Assembly (NCBI RefSeq): GCF_015352445.1
Contig: NZ_JADKPO010000001.1
Span: forward strand, 310,001-374,000
Reading direction: 5' to 3'
DNA from: Nocardioides agariphilus
GTDB taxonomy: Bacteria; Actinomycetota; Actinomycetes; Propionibacteriales; Nocardioidaceae
Length of the DNA stretch: 64,000 nt
Of the stretch, positions 8,494 through 17,440 are shown piece by piece. The notes under the pieces were generated by a model. The model was not told where the DNA came from and did no database searches. It saw only the letters and a program-made list of their open reading frames with translations. Position numbers and translations under genes: made by a program. Numbering within the stretch: position 1 is the first letter of the stretch; each line of letters begins with the position of its first letter.

Positions 8494-8607
8494 GCCGCGT
8501 CTCGCGCGACGTGCCAGACGCGACGACTGGGCCTCGCGGACGAGGTCTTGTTGGCGGTACTTCGCGAGCTGCATCGCGATGTAGATGTTGGTTCCGCTGT
8601 TGCTCAT
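8467..8607 (-). CDS. Small basic protein, 46 aa, function unknown
   Basis: ATG 8607 with GAGG close upstream encodes MSNSGTNIYIAMQLAKYRQQ, then DLVREAQSSRLARRARRGSR. It is amphipathic with an arginine-rich tail and no membrane segment. It overlaps the 3' end of the hypF remnant by 27 nt, antisense. Start and composition look like a real short gene rather than a shadow. No function can be assigned. Confidence 0.5.
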   Translation of the reverse strand: MSNSGTNIYIAMQLAKYRQQDLVREAQSSRLARRARRGSRRSAPDS

Positions 8608-8730
8608 GCCTCGAGAATGCTCGTAAGTCGCGCCCGGCGAATCGGTCAACCTCCCTAGGTTCGGCGACCTACCTACCCATCTCACGCGTCTGAGGCACCC
8701 CGGGTTGGTCTGAGGCGTCAGGATCGGAGC

Positions 8731-9519
8731 GTGCTCGACGCTCTGGCCCCCGCGCGGAGGCGGTTCCTGCTCGGTGTGCTCGCGCTCGCACTGGTGGCGG
8801 TGGCCGGGCTCGGCGTCGCGATCTGGCGCACCCACGACAAAGCCGTGGAGCCGGTCTCGCAGGAGACCCAGGGCCCGGTCCTGCTCGTACCCGGCTACGG
8901 CGGAGGTACGGCGGGCCTCGAGGTGCTGGCCGGCGCCTTGCGCGCCCAGGGACGCGACGTCGAGATCGTCGACCTGCCCGGCAACAACACCGGCGACCTC
9001 GACCGCCAGGCCGGCGCGCTGGGCAAGGCCGTGATCCTGGCCCTGCAGCGCGCTGGCGCCCGGTCGGTGGACGTCGTCGGCTACTCCGCCGGCGGCGTCG
9101 TCGCGAGGCTCTGGGTGCGCGACCACGGCGGCGGCGGTCTGGCTCGCCGCGTCGTCACCCTCGGCTCGCCGCACCACGGATCCGACCTGGCCGGCCTGGG
9201 CAGCGACGTCGCCCCCGACTCCTGCCCGCGGGCCTGTGAGCAGCTCCAGCCGGACAGCGACCTGCTCCGGGCGCTCAACGCCGGGGACGAGACCCCCACG
9301 GGACCGAAGTGGGTCTCGATCTGGACCACCGACGACCGCGTCGTCGTACCCCCGTCGTCGTCGAACCTCGACGGCGCCCTCGACTTCACCATCCAGTCGG
9401 TCTGCCCGGGTCACGAGGTCAGCCACGGCCAGCTCCCCCAGGACCCCGTCGTGATCGCAGCGGTCATCCGCCAGCTCGTCGTCGCCGATCCCGCCGTGCC
9501 CGGGCCCGAGATCTGCTGA
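8731..9519 (+). CDS. Membrane-anchored alpha/beta-hydrolase, lipase/esterase-like
   Basis: 262 residues from GTG 8731. An N-terminal signal anchor (RRRFLLGVLALALVAVAGLG, residues 10-29) precedes an alpha/beta-hydrolase fold. VLLVPGYGGGTAG supplies the oxyanion-side loop. VDVVGYSAGGVVARLWVRDH contains the GxSxG nucleophile elbow (Ser near residue 116). TTDDRVVVPPSSS probably supplies the acid and GHEVSHGQL the histidine. GSPHHGSDLA is typical of class-2 triacylglycerol lipases. It probably acts on lipid esters outside the membrane. Exact substrate unknown. Stand-alone gene. Confidence 0.8.
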   Translation: MLDALAPARRRFLLGVLALALVAVAGLGVAIWRTHDKAVEPVSQETQGPVLLVPGYGGGTAGLEVLAGALRAQGRDVEIVDLPGNNTGDLDRQAGALGKAVILALQRAGARSVDVVGYSAGGVVARLWVRDHGGGGLARRVVTLGSPHHGSDLAGLGSDVAPDSCPRACEQLQPDSDLLRALNAGDETPTGPKWVSIWTTDDRVVVPPSSSNLDGALDFTIQSVCPGHEVSHGQLPQDPVVIAAVIRQLVVADPAVPGPEIC

Positions 9520-9531
9520 GGGGGTGGTCCC

Positions 9532-10353
9532 CTACTGCGTCACGTCCCGCGTCATGAAGTTGGCCCAGCCGGCCCCGAGGAAGACCACGACGTAACCGGC
9601 CTGGAGCAGGGTGCCCCGGATGACGTCGCGCCAGTGGATGGGGTCGCGGAACAGGTCGATGAACGCCAGCCAGTAGCGGGTGGGCAGGTAGTCGGAGACC
9701 ACGTCGGCGGCATCGAGGGTCAGCAGCAGCGTCGAGGCGACGAGCACCGCCATCGTGCCGAGCGCGGCACCCAGCGGAGAGTCCACGACGGTCGAGAGGA
9801 ACAGCGCGATGGACGCGACGCCGAGCATGCACAGCAGGGCGAACGCCAGGGCGAGGAACGTACGCCCGATCATCTGGCCCTGCGTCAGCGAGGTCCCGGA
9901 GACGGTCGTGGTCTGGCCGGCGTCGCTGGTGCCGAGCAGCAGCACGCCGACGACGTACGCCGTGACGGCCACGACCGCGAGCGTCAGCAGCACGAAGGCC
10001 ATCACCGAGACCAGCTTGGCCACCAGCAGGCGCGTCCGTCCGACGGGCCGGACCAGCAGGTAGCGCAGCGTGCCCTGCTGCGCCTCCCCCGCGATCGCGT
10101 CACCCGCCTGCACGGCAACCGCGATCGGCAAGAACAGCGGGAGCACGATCGCCAGCGCAGCAAGGGGAAACAGCGTGCCGTCGGTCAGCACGGCCGACAG
10201 GAACGCCGGCCCGGTGCCGGGACGCGGGCCGATGTCGGTGACTGCCAGAAGCACCGCGACGATCGTCGGCAGTAGGTCGATGAGCAGGATCGTCACCCAC
10301 GTACGCCGGCTCCGGACCAGCTGGTGCAGCTCCACCGTCAGCGCCCGCATCAC
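9532..10353 (-). CDS. ABC-2 type exporter permease
   Basis: 273 residues with about six hydrophobic segments and the ABC-2 permease pattern: an N-terminal TVELHQLVRSRRTWVTILLI, then EAQQGTLRYLLVRPVGRTRL, the cytoplasmic motif typical of ABC-2/NatB-like permeases. The gene start overlaps the stop of the ATPase gene by 4 nt (10350-10353), so the pair is translationally coupled and should form one exporter. Substrate cannot be told from sequence. Confidence 0.88.
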   Translation of the reverse strand: MMRALTVELHQLVRSRRTWVTILLIDLLPTIVAVLLAVTDIGPRPGTGPAFLSAVLTDGTLFPLAALAIVLPLFLPIAVAVQAGDAIAGEAQQGTLRYLLVRPVGRTRLLVAKLVSVMAFVLLTLAVVAVTAYVVGVLLLGTSDAGQTTTVSGTSLTQGQMIGRTFLALAFALLCMLGVASIALFLSTVVDSPLGAALGTMAVLVASTLLLTLDAADVVSDYLPTRYWLAFIDLFRDPIHWRDVIRGTLLQAGYVVVFLGAGWANFMTRDVTQ

Positions 10354-11273
10354 GAGCCAACTCTCGGGACGTCCCGGTCGAACCGGTCGCCCGCGGCAGA
10401 GCTGGCGGCAAGCACGACGTCCTCGAGGGTGTGCTTCTCGGGCGCCAGCTCGCTGATCCTCACGCCGGCGCCCACCAGCTGCGCGTTGAGCGCAGCGACA
10501 TCGCGCACCCGCACGAGCAGCGACGCCTCGTCGTACGCCTCCACCTGACCGTCGAGCAGTGCCCGTGCCGCAGCCACGTCAGGCGTGCGCACGTAGGTGC
10601 GGCCCGTCGGCCGCTTGAGCACCTCCAGGCTCTCCTGGAGCACCAGCCGGCCGCGGTCGAGCACGCCGACGCGCGTGGCCATCTGCTCGACCTCAGCGAG
10701 CAGGTGGCTCGACAAGAAGACGGTCGTGCCTGCGGCGTTGAGCTCGGTCAACAGGTCGCGGATCTCCCTGATGCCTTGGGGGTCCAGCCCGTTGGTCGGC
10801 TCGTCGAGCACGAGCAGTCGCGGCTGCGAGAGCAAGGCGTGCGCCAGGCCGAGCCGCTGACGCATGCCGAGGCTGTAGGCCCTCACGGGGCGTTGATCGA
10901 CACCGCCGAGGCCCACTCGGTCGAGCACGTCGTCGACCCGCCCTGCCCGGCCACGCCGCCTCCCTCCGGCGAGCGCGTCGTGTACGCGCAGGTTGGCGCG
11001 CCCCGACAAGCGCGGATAGGCGGCCGGCGACTCGACCAGGGCCCCGACCTGCGGTAGCACCTCGCGGCCCGCCCTGGGCATCGCCCGCCCGAGCACCTCC
11101 GCAGTGCCCGAGGTGGCGAGCACCAGGCCGAGCAGCATGCGCACCGTCGTCGTCTTGCCCGAGCCGTTGGCGCCGAGGAAGCCGTAGACATCGCCCTCAC
11201 GCACGTCGAGGTCGAGCTGGTCGACGGCAGTGATCGCGCCGTACCTCTTGGTCAGGCCGTGGGTGCGGATCAT
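10350..11273 (-). CDS. ABC transporter ATP-binding protein
   Basis: 307 residues. Walker A GANGSGKTT (about residues 34-42), signature YSLGMRQRLGLAHALLSQP (SLGMR in place of LSGGQ, common in this subfamily), Walker B LLVLDEPTNGLDP, H-loop LSSHLL. The domain order and the C-terminal DRGRLVLQESLEVL region match drug/bacitracin-type exporter ATPases. It overlaps the upstream LolA-like gene (11270-11273) and the downstream permease by 4 nt each, making a three-gene unit. Confidence 0.92.
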   Translation of the reverse strand: MIRTHGLTKRYGAITAVDQLDLDVREGDVYGFLGANGSGKTTTVRMLLGLVLATSGTAEVLGRAMPRAGREVLPQVGALVESPAAYPRLSGRANLRVHDALAGGRRRGRAGRVDDVLDRVGLGGVDQRPVRAYSLGMRQRLGLAHALLSQPRLLVLDEPTNGLDPQGIREIRDLLTELNAAGTTVFLSSHLLAEVEQMATRVGVLDRGRLVLQESLEVLKRPTGRTYVRTPDVAAARALLDGQVEAYDEASLLVRVRDVAALNAQLVGAGVRISELAPEKHTLEDVVLAASSAAGDRFDRDVPRVGS

Positions 11274-12367
11274 CGTTCGTCACCCACGATCACCATGCCG
11301 CGGTAGAGGTCGCGCACCGCCCGCAGCAGCGTGTCCGGGGTGACCGTGCCGGCCACGAGCCAGCCCCCGTCGCCACCGCTCCCGCCCAGGGCCACCCCCA
11401 GCGGTCCGATCATGACCAGAGCCGCTTGCGGCTCCTCGCGCACGCCGGGTGTCAGGCGCAGCTGCTCGCGCAGCGGCTCCGCCTCGCGGCCACGGAGCGG
11501 GATGGCGATCAGCCTGGTCGCCCCGGAGCCGTAGACGCCGACGGCCCGGTCGGAGGCCGGCCCCTTGACCAGCCCCGCGACCCGGTCCGGCGGCACCACG
11601 GGTGCGTACTGGTTGGCGGCGTCGGCGATGTCGAGCACGTCGTCGAACTCGAAGTCGGCACCCGGCGGTGTCACGAACCGGGTGCGCTCCGCCGGTGGCG
11701 TCACCGGCGAGAAGTCGGCGAACTCCGTGGTGAACGCGGCTTTGCCCGAGCCCTTGCCCACGACGACCGCCCGGAGGACCACGCCGCTGTCGGCGTCCGC
11801 CCACACGTCGACGTGGTCGATGCTGGTCTGCCGCGCACCCGGCCGCAGCCGCAGGCCCAGCGCGTCGCGCCCCGCCACACGTGCTGCCGACAGGCGACTC
11901 ACCTCCGACGGCTCGGCGTCGGACAGCATCAGGTCGGCGACCTCGGGCGGCACGAGGTCGGCGGTGCGCGGCAGCCGGATGTCGGGGTCGTGGCTCAGGT
12001 CGGCGTCGTTCTGCTCATAGCGCCAGCGGGTGGTGCCCTGCGCGTTGTGGATCAGGTCGGTCTCACCGGTCGCGAGCAGCCTGTCAACGCGCCACTCGTC
12101 GGCCGAGCGCCACCACACCCGCAGCCGGGTCGAGCTGCCGAACAGCTCGCCCACATCGGTGAACCGGTCGGCGACCGGGAGGAGCAAGGTGCCTTGCGCT
12201 TCGACGTACCCGGAGTAGGGATGGTCGAGGTTGCCTTGGACGGTGGTCAGCAGCTCGGCCGCGCTCACGTCGCTGTCGTCGGCGGGCCAGGCACGCACGG
12301 CGATGGGCCCCACGACGAGCAGCGCGGCGCTCCCCGCGACGACCGCCCACCGATGCGCAGGCCTCAA
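11270..12367 (-). CDS. Exported LolA/RseB-like lipoprotein-carrier-fold protein
   Basis: 365 residues from TTG 12367, chosen because GGGGGA lies three bases upstream and a signal peptide follows (AHRWAVVAGSAALLVVGPIA). The mature part resembles the LolA/LppX/RseB half-barrel families: LLTTVQGNLDHPYSGYVEAQ near the start, then STRLRVWWRSADEWRVDRLL, TTRWRYEQNDADLS and VDVWADADSGVVLRAVVVG. In these families the fold binds a lipid or lipopeptide. The 4-nt overlap with the ABC ATPase suggests it works with that exporter at the outer face of the membrane. The family link is from pattern only. Confidence 0.65.
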   Translation of the reverse strand: MRPAHRWAVVAGSAALLVVGPIAVRAWPADDSDVSAAELLTTVQGNLDHPYSGYVEAQGTLLLPVADRFTDVGELFGSSTRLRVWWRSADEWRVDRLLATGETDLIHNAQGTTRWRYEQNDADLSHDPDIRLPRTADLVPPEVADLMLSDAEPSEVSRLSAARVAGRDALGLRLRPGARQTSIDHVDVWADADSGVVLRAVVVGKGSGKAAFTTEFADFSPVTPPAERTRFVTPPGADFEFDDVLDIADAANQYAPVVPPDRVAGLVKGPASDRAVGVYGSGATRLIAIPLRGREAEPLREQLRLTPGVREEPQAALVMIGPLGVALGGSGGDGGWLVAGTVTPDTLLRAVRDLYRGMVIVGDER

Positions 12368-12417
12368 CGGTCCCCCATGTGGGGAGGGTACGTCGGGCGG
12401 CGCGAAGCGGTTCGGTC

Positions 12418-13497
12418 TCAGCCCGCGGAGTACGGGAAGCCCTTGGCGTGGGGCCGGTAGTCGGAGGACGCGATCTTGGCGTAGACGCTCGGGTGCACCA
12501 GGTCTCCGTCGACGACCTCGCGCGGCTTCCATCCTCCGAGCAGGCTCCAGATCCTGCCGTTCTCGTGGACGATCCCCTGGCTGCGCTCCTCGGGCGCCGC
12601 GGACCCGAGCGGGAAACCGGCCAGCCTCTTGAACGCGGACGCGTCGACCTCGAGCCCCGCCTTGACGGCCTCCTCGATCATCCAGCCGAACGCGATGTCG
12701 GAGAGCCGGTGGTCGTCGTACTGCCCGCCGACGTCGCTGTGCACGCCGGCGAACCACTGCTCGACGTACCTTCCGCCGGACGCCGCCACGGCCTTGGCGT
12801 CGAACCTGTAGGCGGGGTAGGGCCGACGCCGCTCGTCGAGCGCCATGGCGTGCCGCGCGATGTCGACGTTGGTGATGCGCCGGGTGAAGGGCCAGCGCGC
12901 CTGCTCGAACTGCGCCCTGAGGTTCAGCCAGCCGATCGTCTTGACGGTGTCCCACACGCCCAGGAACCGCACCTGGTGCTGGCTCTTGTTGAAGGGGTTG
13001 GGGAACTCCGGGTTGCCGAACCGGTCCATGAACCCGCGGCGCACCTTCCAGAACTCCTTCTCCTCACCCTCGGACGGCACGTCCTTGCCGTGTTGGGCAT
13101 AGAGCTTGAGGGCGTACGGCGTGAGGTTGCCCGTGCCGGGGCGCAACAGCCCGACCGTGCGCAGCATGCCCGTGAGCGCGCGCGCCGTGTAGGCGCCGCG
13201 GGAGAACCCGAAGACGAAGATCTGGTCGCCCGGCTGGTAGTTCGCGGCCAGCCAGTCGTAGGCCTCCTCGATGTTGTCCTTGACCCCGAAACCCACGACC
13301 AGGCCGGCCACGCGCGTCGCGGCCTTGCCGATCCGGGTGACCGCACCGCGTGCGCCCATCGTGCCGACGCCAGGGTCGTAGTACACGAGCTGCGAGTCGG
13401 ACTTGGCCGCCACCGCGTAGGTACGCGCGACATTGGTCGTACCGGACTCCGGCTCGTTGCTGGTGCCGTCGAGGCACACCACGAGATTGCGAGCCAT
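12418..13497 (-). CDS. DUF2235 alpha/beta-hydrolase
   Basis: 359 residues. It starts MARNLVVCLDGTSNEPESGT, the characteristic opening of DUF2235. The GxSxG elbow is FVFGFSRGAYTARALTGMLR (Ser near residue 100). Further family blocks are FLGVWDTVKTIGW and WFAGVHSDVGGQY, the latter supplying Asp/His. DUF2235 includes the catalytic domain of type VI phospholipase effectors. Here there is no signal peptide and no secretion locus, so an intracellular lipase/esterase role is likelier. It lies 88 bp downstream of the response regulator and 50 bp upstream of the LolA-like gene, same strand. Confidence 0.85.
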   Translation of the reverse strand: MARNLVVCLDGTSNEPESGTTNVARTYAVAAKSDSQLVYYDPGVGTMGARGAVTRIGKAATRVAGLVVGFGVKDNIEEAYDWLAANYQPGDQIFVFGFSRGAYTARALTGMLRTVGLLRPGTGNLTPYALKLYAQHGKDVPSEGEEKEFWKVRRGFMDRFGNPEFPNPFNKSQHQVRFLGVWDTVKTIGWLNLRAQFEQARWPFTRRITNVDIARHAMALDERRRPYPAYRFDAKAVAASGGRYVEQWFAGVHSDVGGQYDDHRLSDIAFGWMIEEAVKAGLEVDASAFKRLAGFPLGSAAPEERSQGIVHENGRIWSLLGGWKPREVVDGDLVHPSVYAKIASSDYRPHAKGFPYSAG

Positions 13498-13585
13498 GCC
13501 TCAGCATGAGGCGGGCAGGGCCGTCGGCGCTACCGCACCGGCCGCTCGAGCAACCGAAAGGTGAGGGGGCAGGGCCTCCTCCAGC

Positions 13586-14278
13586 TCAGCCGACGGGCTT
13601 GGTGTGCTCCAGCCGGAAGCCCACCCCGCGCACCGCGACGACGCGGTCCTGCAGCCCGGCTTCCTCGAGCTTGTGGCGCAGGCGACCGATCGTCACGTCG
13701 AGGGTCTTGGTCGAGCCGTACCAGTTCTCGTCCCAGACCTCCGACATCAGACGTCCACGCGGCACCACCTTGTCGCGGTGGGCCTCGAGCACGGTCAAGA
13801 CGTCGAACTCTTTACTGGTCAGCTTGATCTCGTTCTCGCCGGCGTAGACCCGGCGGGCCTCGATGTCGAGCCGCAACCCGTAGCTGTCGTGCGCCGCGTA
13901 GGTGCCGCGCCGTCCGGTGCGCCGCAGCAGCGCGCGCACCCGGGCCTGCAGCTCCGCCAGGCCGAAGGGCTTGCTGAGGTAGTCGTCGGCGCCGCTGTCG
14001 AGGCCCACGACGCGGTCGAGCTCGCCCGTGCGTGCAGTGACGATCAGGATCGCCCCGTCGTACCCGCTCTCGCGCAGCGCCTTGCAGACGTCGAGGCCGT
14101 CCATGTCGGGCAGGGAGAGATCGAGGATGACGACATCGACGGCCTGCTCGCCGACGGCGTCCAGCACTTCGCGGCCGTTGTCGATCCACGCGACGTCATA
14201 TCCCTCACGCTCGAGCGTGCGGACGAGCGGAAACGCAATATCACGCTCATCCTCGACGACGAGAACTGAACCCCCCAC
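13586..14278 (-). CDS. OmpR-family response regulator, canonical receiver
   Basis: 230 residues. The receiver domain has the acidic pocket E9/D10 (VVEDERDIAF), phospho-acceptor D53 (ILDLSLPDMDG), T81 and K103 (DYLSKPFG). The C-terminal winged helix contains EVWDENWYGSTKTLDVTIGR. It is closely similar along its whole length to the regulator at 4321-5013, so the two are duplicates. The DNA-binding helices are almost identical and may share targets. No sensor kinase adjoins. It is first in a run of five minus-strand genes reaching 9532. Confidence 0.93.
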   Translation of the reverse strand: MGGSVLVVEDERDIAFPLVRTLEREGYDVAWIDNGREVLDAVGEQAVDVVILDLSLPDMDGLDVCKALRESGYDGAILIVTARTGELDRVVGLDSGADDYLSKPFGLAELQARVRALLRRTGRRGTYAAHDSYGLRLDIEARRVYAGENEIKLTSKEFDVLTVLEAHRDKVVPRGRLMSEVWDENWYGSTKTLDVTIGRLRHKLEEAGLQDRVVAVRGVGFRLEHTKPVG

Positions 14279-14418
14279 GGGGCCTGAGCATAGGACGATC
14301 TGCGGCGATCAGGCCGCTCATCGTGCAGAAGTTGGGCTCCACGCCGCGAGCATCGTCAGGAACTTGCGTTGGACAGTGACGCGATGGGCGCTGCGCGATC
14401 AGTGGAGCGCAGCGAAAT

Positions 14419-14459
14419 GCCAGGTTCGGGACGTCCCCCCGGTCGTACCCGAACCTGGC
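14419..14459. terminator. Perfect 12-bp hairpin downstream of ligD-pol
   Basis: GCCAGGTTCGGG (14419-14430) and CCCGAACCTGGC (14448-14459) pair perfectly across a 17-nt loop. It lies 85 bp beyond the end of the polymerase gene and 140 bp upstream of the response regulator. There is no T-run, so it could be a Rho-assisted terminator or an operator. The other 265 bases of this gap show no gene. Confidence 0.5.
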
Positions 14460-14543
14460 AGGTTTCCTGCGCAACGCTATGTCGGCCGGCCACTCACGAA
14501 AACTACGGAACACCCACAGCACATCAACGCCTTGGTAACAAGG

Positions 14544-15452
14544 CTAGTGCTCGCCGGCCAGGCGTTCGAGTACCTCCTCGAACCGGAACTGCTCGAGACC
14601 CAACGGGTCCTGCGCCCCCACGTCGACCTCGTCCCACGAGACGGGCGTGGCGACGGTCGGCAGCTCGCGACCACGCAGGGAGTACGGCGACAACGTGGTC
14701 TTGGAGCCGGCGTTCTGCGACCAGTCCAAGAAGACCTTGCCCGACCTCTTCGACTTGGTCATCGTCGCGGTCACGAGCCGCGAGTGCTCCTTGGCCAGCT
14801 CCTCGGCCACCTCCTTGGCCAGCGCCGTGGACTCGTCCGGGTCGAGGCGGGGCTGGAGAGCGGCGTACAGGTGCAGGCCCTTGCTGCCGCTCGTCACGGC
14901 CTCGGTCTCCAGGTTGCGCTCGGCCAGCTTGTCGCGCACCAGCAGCGCCACCTGGCAGCACTCGTGCAGCCCGGCACCATCGCCCGGGTCGAGGTCGATC
15001 ACCAGCCGGTTCGCCTTCTGCGGCCTGCCCGCCCTGGTCACCGTCCACTGATGGACGTGGAGCTCCAGCGCGGCGAGGTTGGCCAGCCAGGTCAGCGTGG
15101 CCAGGTCGTCGATGATCGGGAAGACGAGGGTGTCGCCGTTCCTCGTCCGACCACTTGCCTGGGCGCGCGAGCCGGTCGTCGGCACCTCGGCGGTGCGGAC
15201 CCACTTGGGGGTTCCCGGGGGGATGTTCTTCTCGAAGAAGCTCTGCTTCTCCACGCCGTTCGGCCATCGGACCCGCGTCGCGCAGCGGTCCTTGAGCAGC
15301 GGCAGCATCGCCGGCGAGACCTGCGCGTAGTAGTTGAGCACCTCGCCCTTGGTGGTGCCGGTGCGTGGGTAGAGCACCTTGTCGAGGTTGCTCAGCTTCA
15401 GGGTGCGACCCTCGACGTCGACGCGGATCTCCTCGCCCGAACCCGGGCTCAC
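14544..15452 (-). CDS. ligD: LigD-type NHEJ polymerase/primase
   Basis: 302 residues, a stand-alone LigD polymerase domain: KLSNLDKVLYPRTGTTKGEV at the N terminus, then DRCATRVRWPNGVEKQSFFE, RLVIDLDPGDGAGLHECCQV (catalytic DxD pair) and SGSKGLHLYAALQP. It fills gaps at broken DNA ends with Ku and a ligase. Its start overlaps the ligase stop by 4 nt. The multidomain LigD of mycobacteria joins polymerase, nuclease and ligase in one chain. Here polymerase and ligase are separate genes and no nuclease (phosphoesterase) domain is seen in either. Confidence 0.92.
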   Translation of the reverse strand: MSPGSGEEIRVDVEGRTLKLSNLDKVLYPRTGTTKGEVLNYYAQVSPAMLPLLKDRCATRVRWPNGVEKQSFFEKNIPPGTPKWVRTAEVPTTGSRAQASGRTRNGDTLVFPIIDDLATLTWLANLAALELHVHQWTVTRAGRPQKANRLVIDLDPGDGAGLHECCQVALLVRDKLAERNLETEAVTSGSKGLHLYAALQPRLDPDESTALAKEVAEELAKEHSRLVTATMTKSKRSGKVFLDWSQNAGSKTTLSPYSLRGRELPTVATPVSWDEVDVGAQDPLGLEQFRFEEVLERLAGEH

Positions 15453-16378
15453 GAGAGCAGGTCCTCCGGGGTCAGGTCGCTGCGCACGCCACGAAATGAC
15501 GGCTGCCGCAACCGCTGGTTCTTCGCCGTGGCGTGGCTGTCGACGTCGATGACGATGACGGGGTCGACGAAGGTCACGCCGATGGTGTCGACCTGGGGGA
15601 CCTCGTCGTCGAACGGACTCTCAGCGCGCTCGAGCGGCTGGAGCAGCGCAAGCAGCCGGGCCCCAGCCTTCGGTCCGATCCCGCTGCCGACGCGACCTCG
15701 GTACATCAGGCCCTCGGGCGTCATCTCGCCCACCAGCACGGAGGCCGGAGGTCCGACCGTCGTCCCCTCCTGCGGCTTCCAGCCGCCGATCACGAATGAC
15801 GCGTTGAGCCGGTGGGCGAGCTTGAGCCAGGAGTCCGTACGGCGGTCGAAGGCGTACGTCGAGGACCTGCGCTTGCTGACCACTCCCTCGAGCCCCTGGG
15901 CCCTGGTCGCCTCGAACAGCATGTCCCCGTCGTCGTACACCGCCGGCACCTGCCAGGTCGTGTCGAGCCCGAGTGCCTCGAGCCGGGCACGCCGGTCCTC
16001 CCACGCGAGGTGGGTGAGATCCTCGCCGTCGAGGCGGAGCAGGTCGAAGACCATATAGGTCGCCGGAGTGCTGGCCGAGAGCCGCCTGGCCGTCACCGCG
16101 TTGCGCAGGTGCATCCGATCCTGCAGCATCCGGAAGTCCGGCAGTCCGTGCTCGTTGAGCGCGATGATCTCGCCGTCGACCAGCAGGTCGCGCTCCCCCA
16201 ACGGAGGGGTAGCCAGCTCGGGCCACGCGACCGTGATGTCGTTGCCGTTGCGGCTGTACAGCCGCAGCCGCCCCTCACGCACCTCCGCCAGCGCCCGCAC
16301 GCCATCCCACTTCACCTCGTGCACCCAAGCCTCCCCCTTCGGTACGAAGGTCCCCTTCGAGGCCAGCATTGGACGCAC
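15449..16378 (-). CDS. ATP-dependent DNA ligase of the NHEJ locus
   Basis: 309 residues from GTG 16378 (VRPMLASKG); ATG 16369 is an alternative start. Motif I is EVKWDGVRA, with the AMP-accepting lysine near residue 24. The adenylation domain continues with RLRLYSRNGNDIT, LLVDGEIIALNEHGLP and EGVVSKRRSS (motif IV region). The C-terminal OB-fold contains GLMYRGRVGSGIG. It seals double-strand breaks with the downstream, overlapping polymerase and the diverging Ku gene. The 150-bp divergent region to ku probably holds both promoters. Confidence 0.92.
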   Translation of the reverse strand: MRPMLASKGTFVPKGEAWVHEVKWDGVRALAEVREGRLRLYSRNGNDITVAWPELATPPLGERDLLVDGEIIALNEHGLPDFRMLQDRMHLRNAVTARRLSASTPATYMVFDLLRLDGEDLTHLAWEDRRARLEALGLDTTWQVPAVYDDGDMLFEATRAQGLEGVVSKRRSSTYAFDRRTDSWLKLAHRLNASFVIGGWKPQEGTTVGPPASVLVGEMTPEGLMYRGRVGSGIGPKAGARLLALLQPLERAESPFDDEVPQVDTIGVTFVDPVIVIDVDSHATAKNQRLRQPSFRGVRSDLTPEDLLS

Positions 16379-16528
16379 GCCCGCGATTATCCACAGGTCC
16401 ACCCGGATAGTCCGGTACGAACGGAACCCTCGAACTCGCGACCCAGGGTTCCGACCGTCGGGGACTACCCCGTCAGCCCGGGTCACATCCACAGGCGGGA
16501 GGTCGGCGGCAAGCCGTACGCTGCAGGC

Positions 16529-17440
16529 ATGCGAGCCATCTGGAAGGGCGCCGTGTCGTTTGGGCTGGTCAGCGTGCCAGTGAAGCTATACGCCGCGACC
16601 GAGTCCCACGACGTGTCGTTCCGTCAGGTCCACGCCAGCGACGGCGGCCGGATCAAGTACCAACGGGTCTGCTCGATCGACGGCGAGGAGGTGCCCTACT
16701 CCGACATCGCCAAGGGCTATGAGACCGAGGACGGCGAGATGGTCATCCTCGACGACGACGACTTCGCCGAGCTGCCGTCCAACTCCACCCGCGAGATCGC
16801 GGTCGAGAAGTTCGTGCCGCGCGACCAGATCGACCCGATCTGGTTCGAGAAGTCCTACTACCTCGAGCCGGAGAAGAGCGGCACCAAGCCCTACGCCCTG
16901 CTGCGTCAGGCGCTGCTCGACGCCGACCGGATGGCCGTGGTGACCGTGGCGATCCGCAACCGCACGTCGATGGCCGTACTCCGGGTGCGCGACGACGTGA
17001 TCGTGCTGCAGACCATGATGTGGCCCGACGAGGTCCGCAAGCCCGACTTCTCCGTCGAGCCCGGCGAGGTCAAGGACGCCGAGGTCAAGATGGCCAACAT
17101 GCTCGTCGAGACCCTCGCCGGCGACTTCGACTCCGACGAGTTCGAGGACGACTACGCCGAGGCCGTCGAGGCCCTCGTCAAGGCCAAGATCGAGGGCGGA
17201 GAGGTCAAGAAGACCCCGCAGTCGACCAAGTCCTCCGGCGAGGTCGTCGACCTGCTGGCGGCGCTGCAACGTTCGGTCGACGCCGCCAAGACCGCACGTG
17301 GCGAGTCGACGCCGTCAAGGACCAAGGACGATGACGACGACGCCAAGCCCGCCAAGAAGGCGGCGGCGAAGAAGGCCACCAGCAAGAAGTCGACGACCAA
17401 GAAGACCGCCCCCAAGAAGGCGGCGAAGAAGGCCAGCTAG
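16529..17440 (+). CDS. ku: Ku, DNA end-binding protein
   Basis: 303 residues from ATG 16529. The N-terminal MRAIWKGAVSFGLVSVPVKL is the bacterial Ku signature. The beta-barrel/bridge region follows through LPSNSTREIAVEKFVPRDQI. From about residue 260 the chain becomes a Lys/Ala/Thr tail (PAKKAAAKKATSKKSTTKK), like actinobacterial Ku with a histone-H1-like extension that modulates DNA binding. It recruits the polymerase and ligase encoded divergently. Its stop codon shares CTAG with the stop of the convergent SDR gene. Confidence 0.96.
   Translation: MRAIWKGAVSFGLVSVPVKLYAATESHDVSFRQVHASDGGRIKYQRVCSIDGEEVPYSDIAKGYETEDGEMVILDDDDFAELPSNSTREIAVEKFVPRDQIDPIWFEKSYYLEPEKSGTKPYALLRQALLDADRMAVVTVAIRNRTSMAVLRVRDDVIVLQTMMWPDEVRKPDFSVEPGEVKDAEVKMANMLVETLAGDFDSDEFEDDYAEAVEALVKAKIEGGEVKKTPQSTKSSGEVVDLLAALQRSVDAAKTARGESTPSRTKDDDDDAKPAKKAAAKKATSKKSTTKKTAPKKAAKKAS

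Noticed and set aside
12418-13497. Type VI secretion effector
   Set aside because: DUF2235 is shared with such effectors, but there is no signal, no VgrG/PAAR partner and no secretion cluster.
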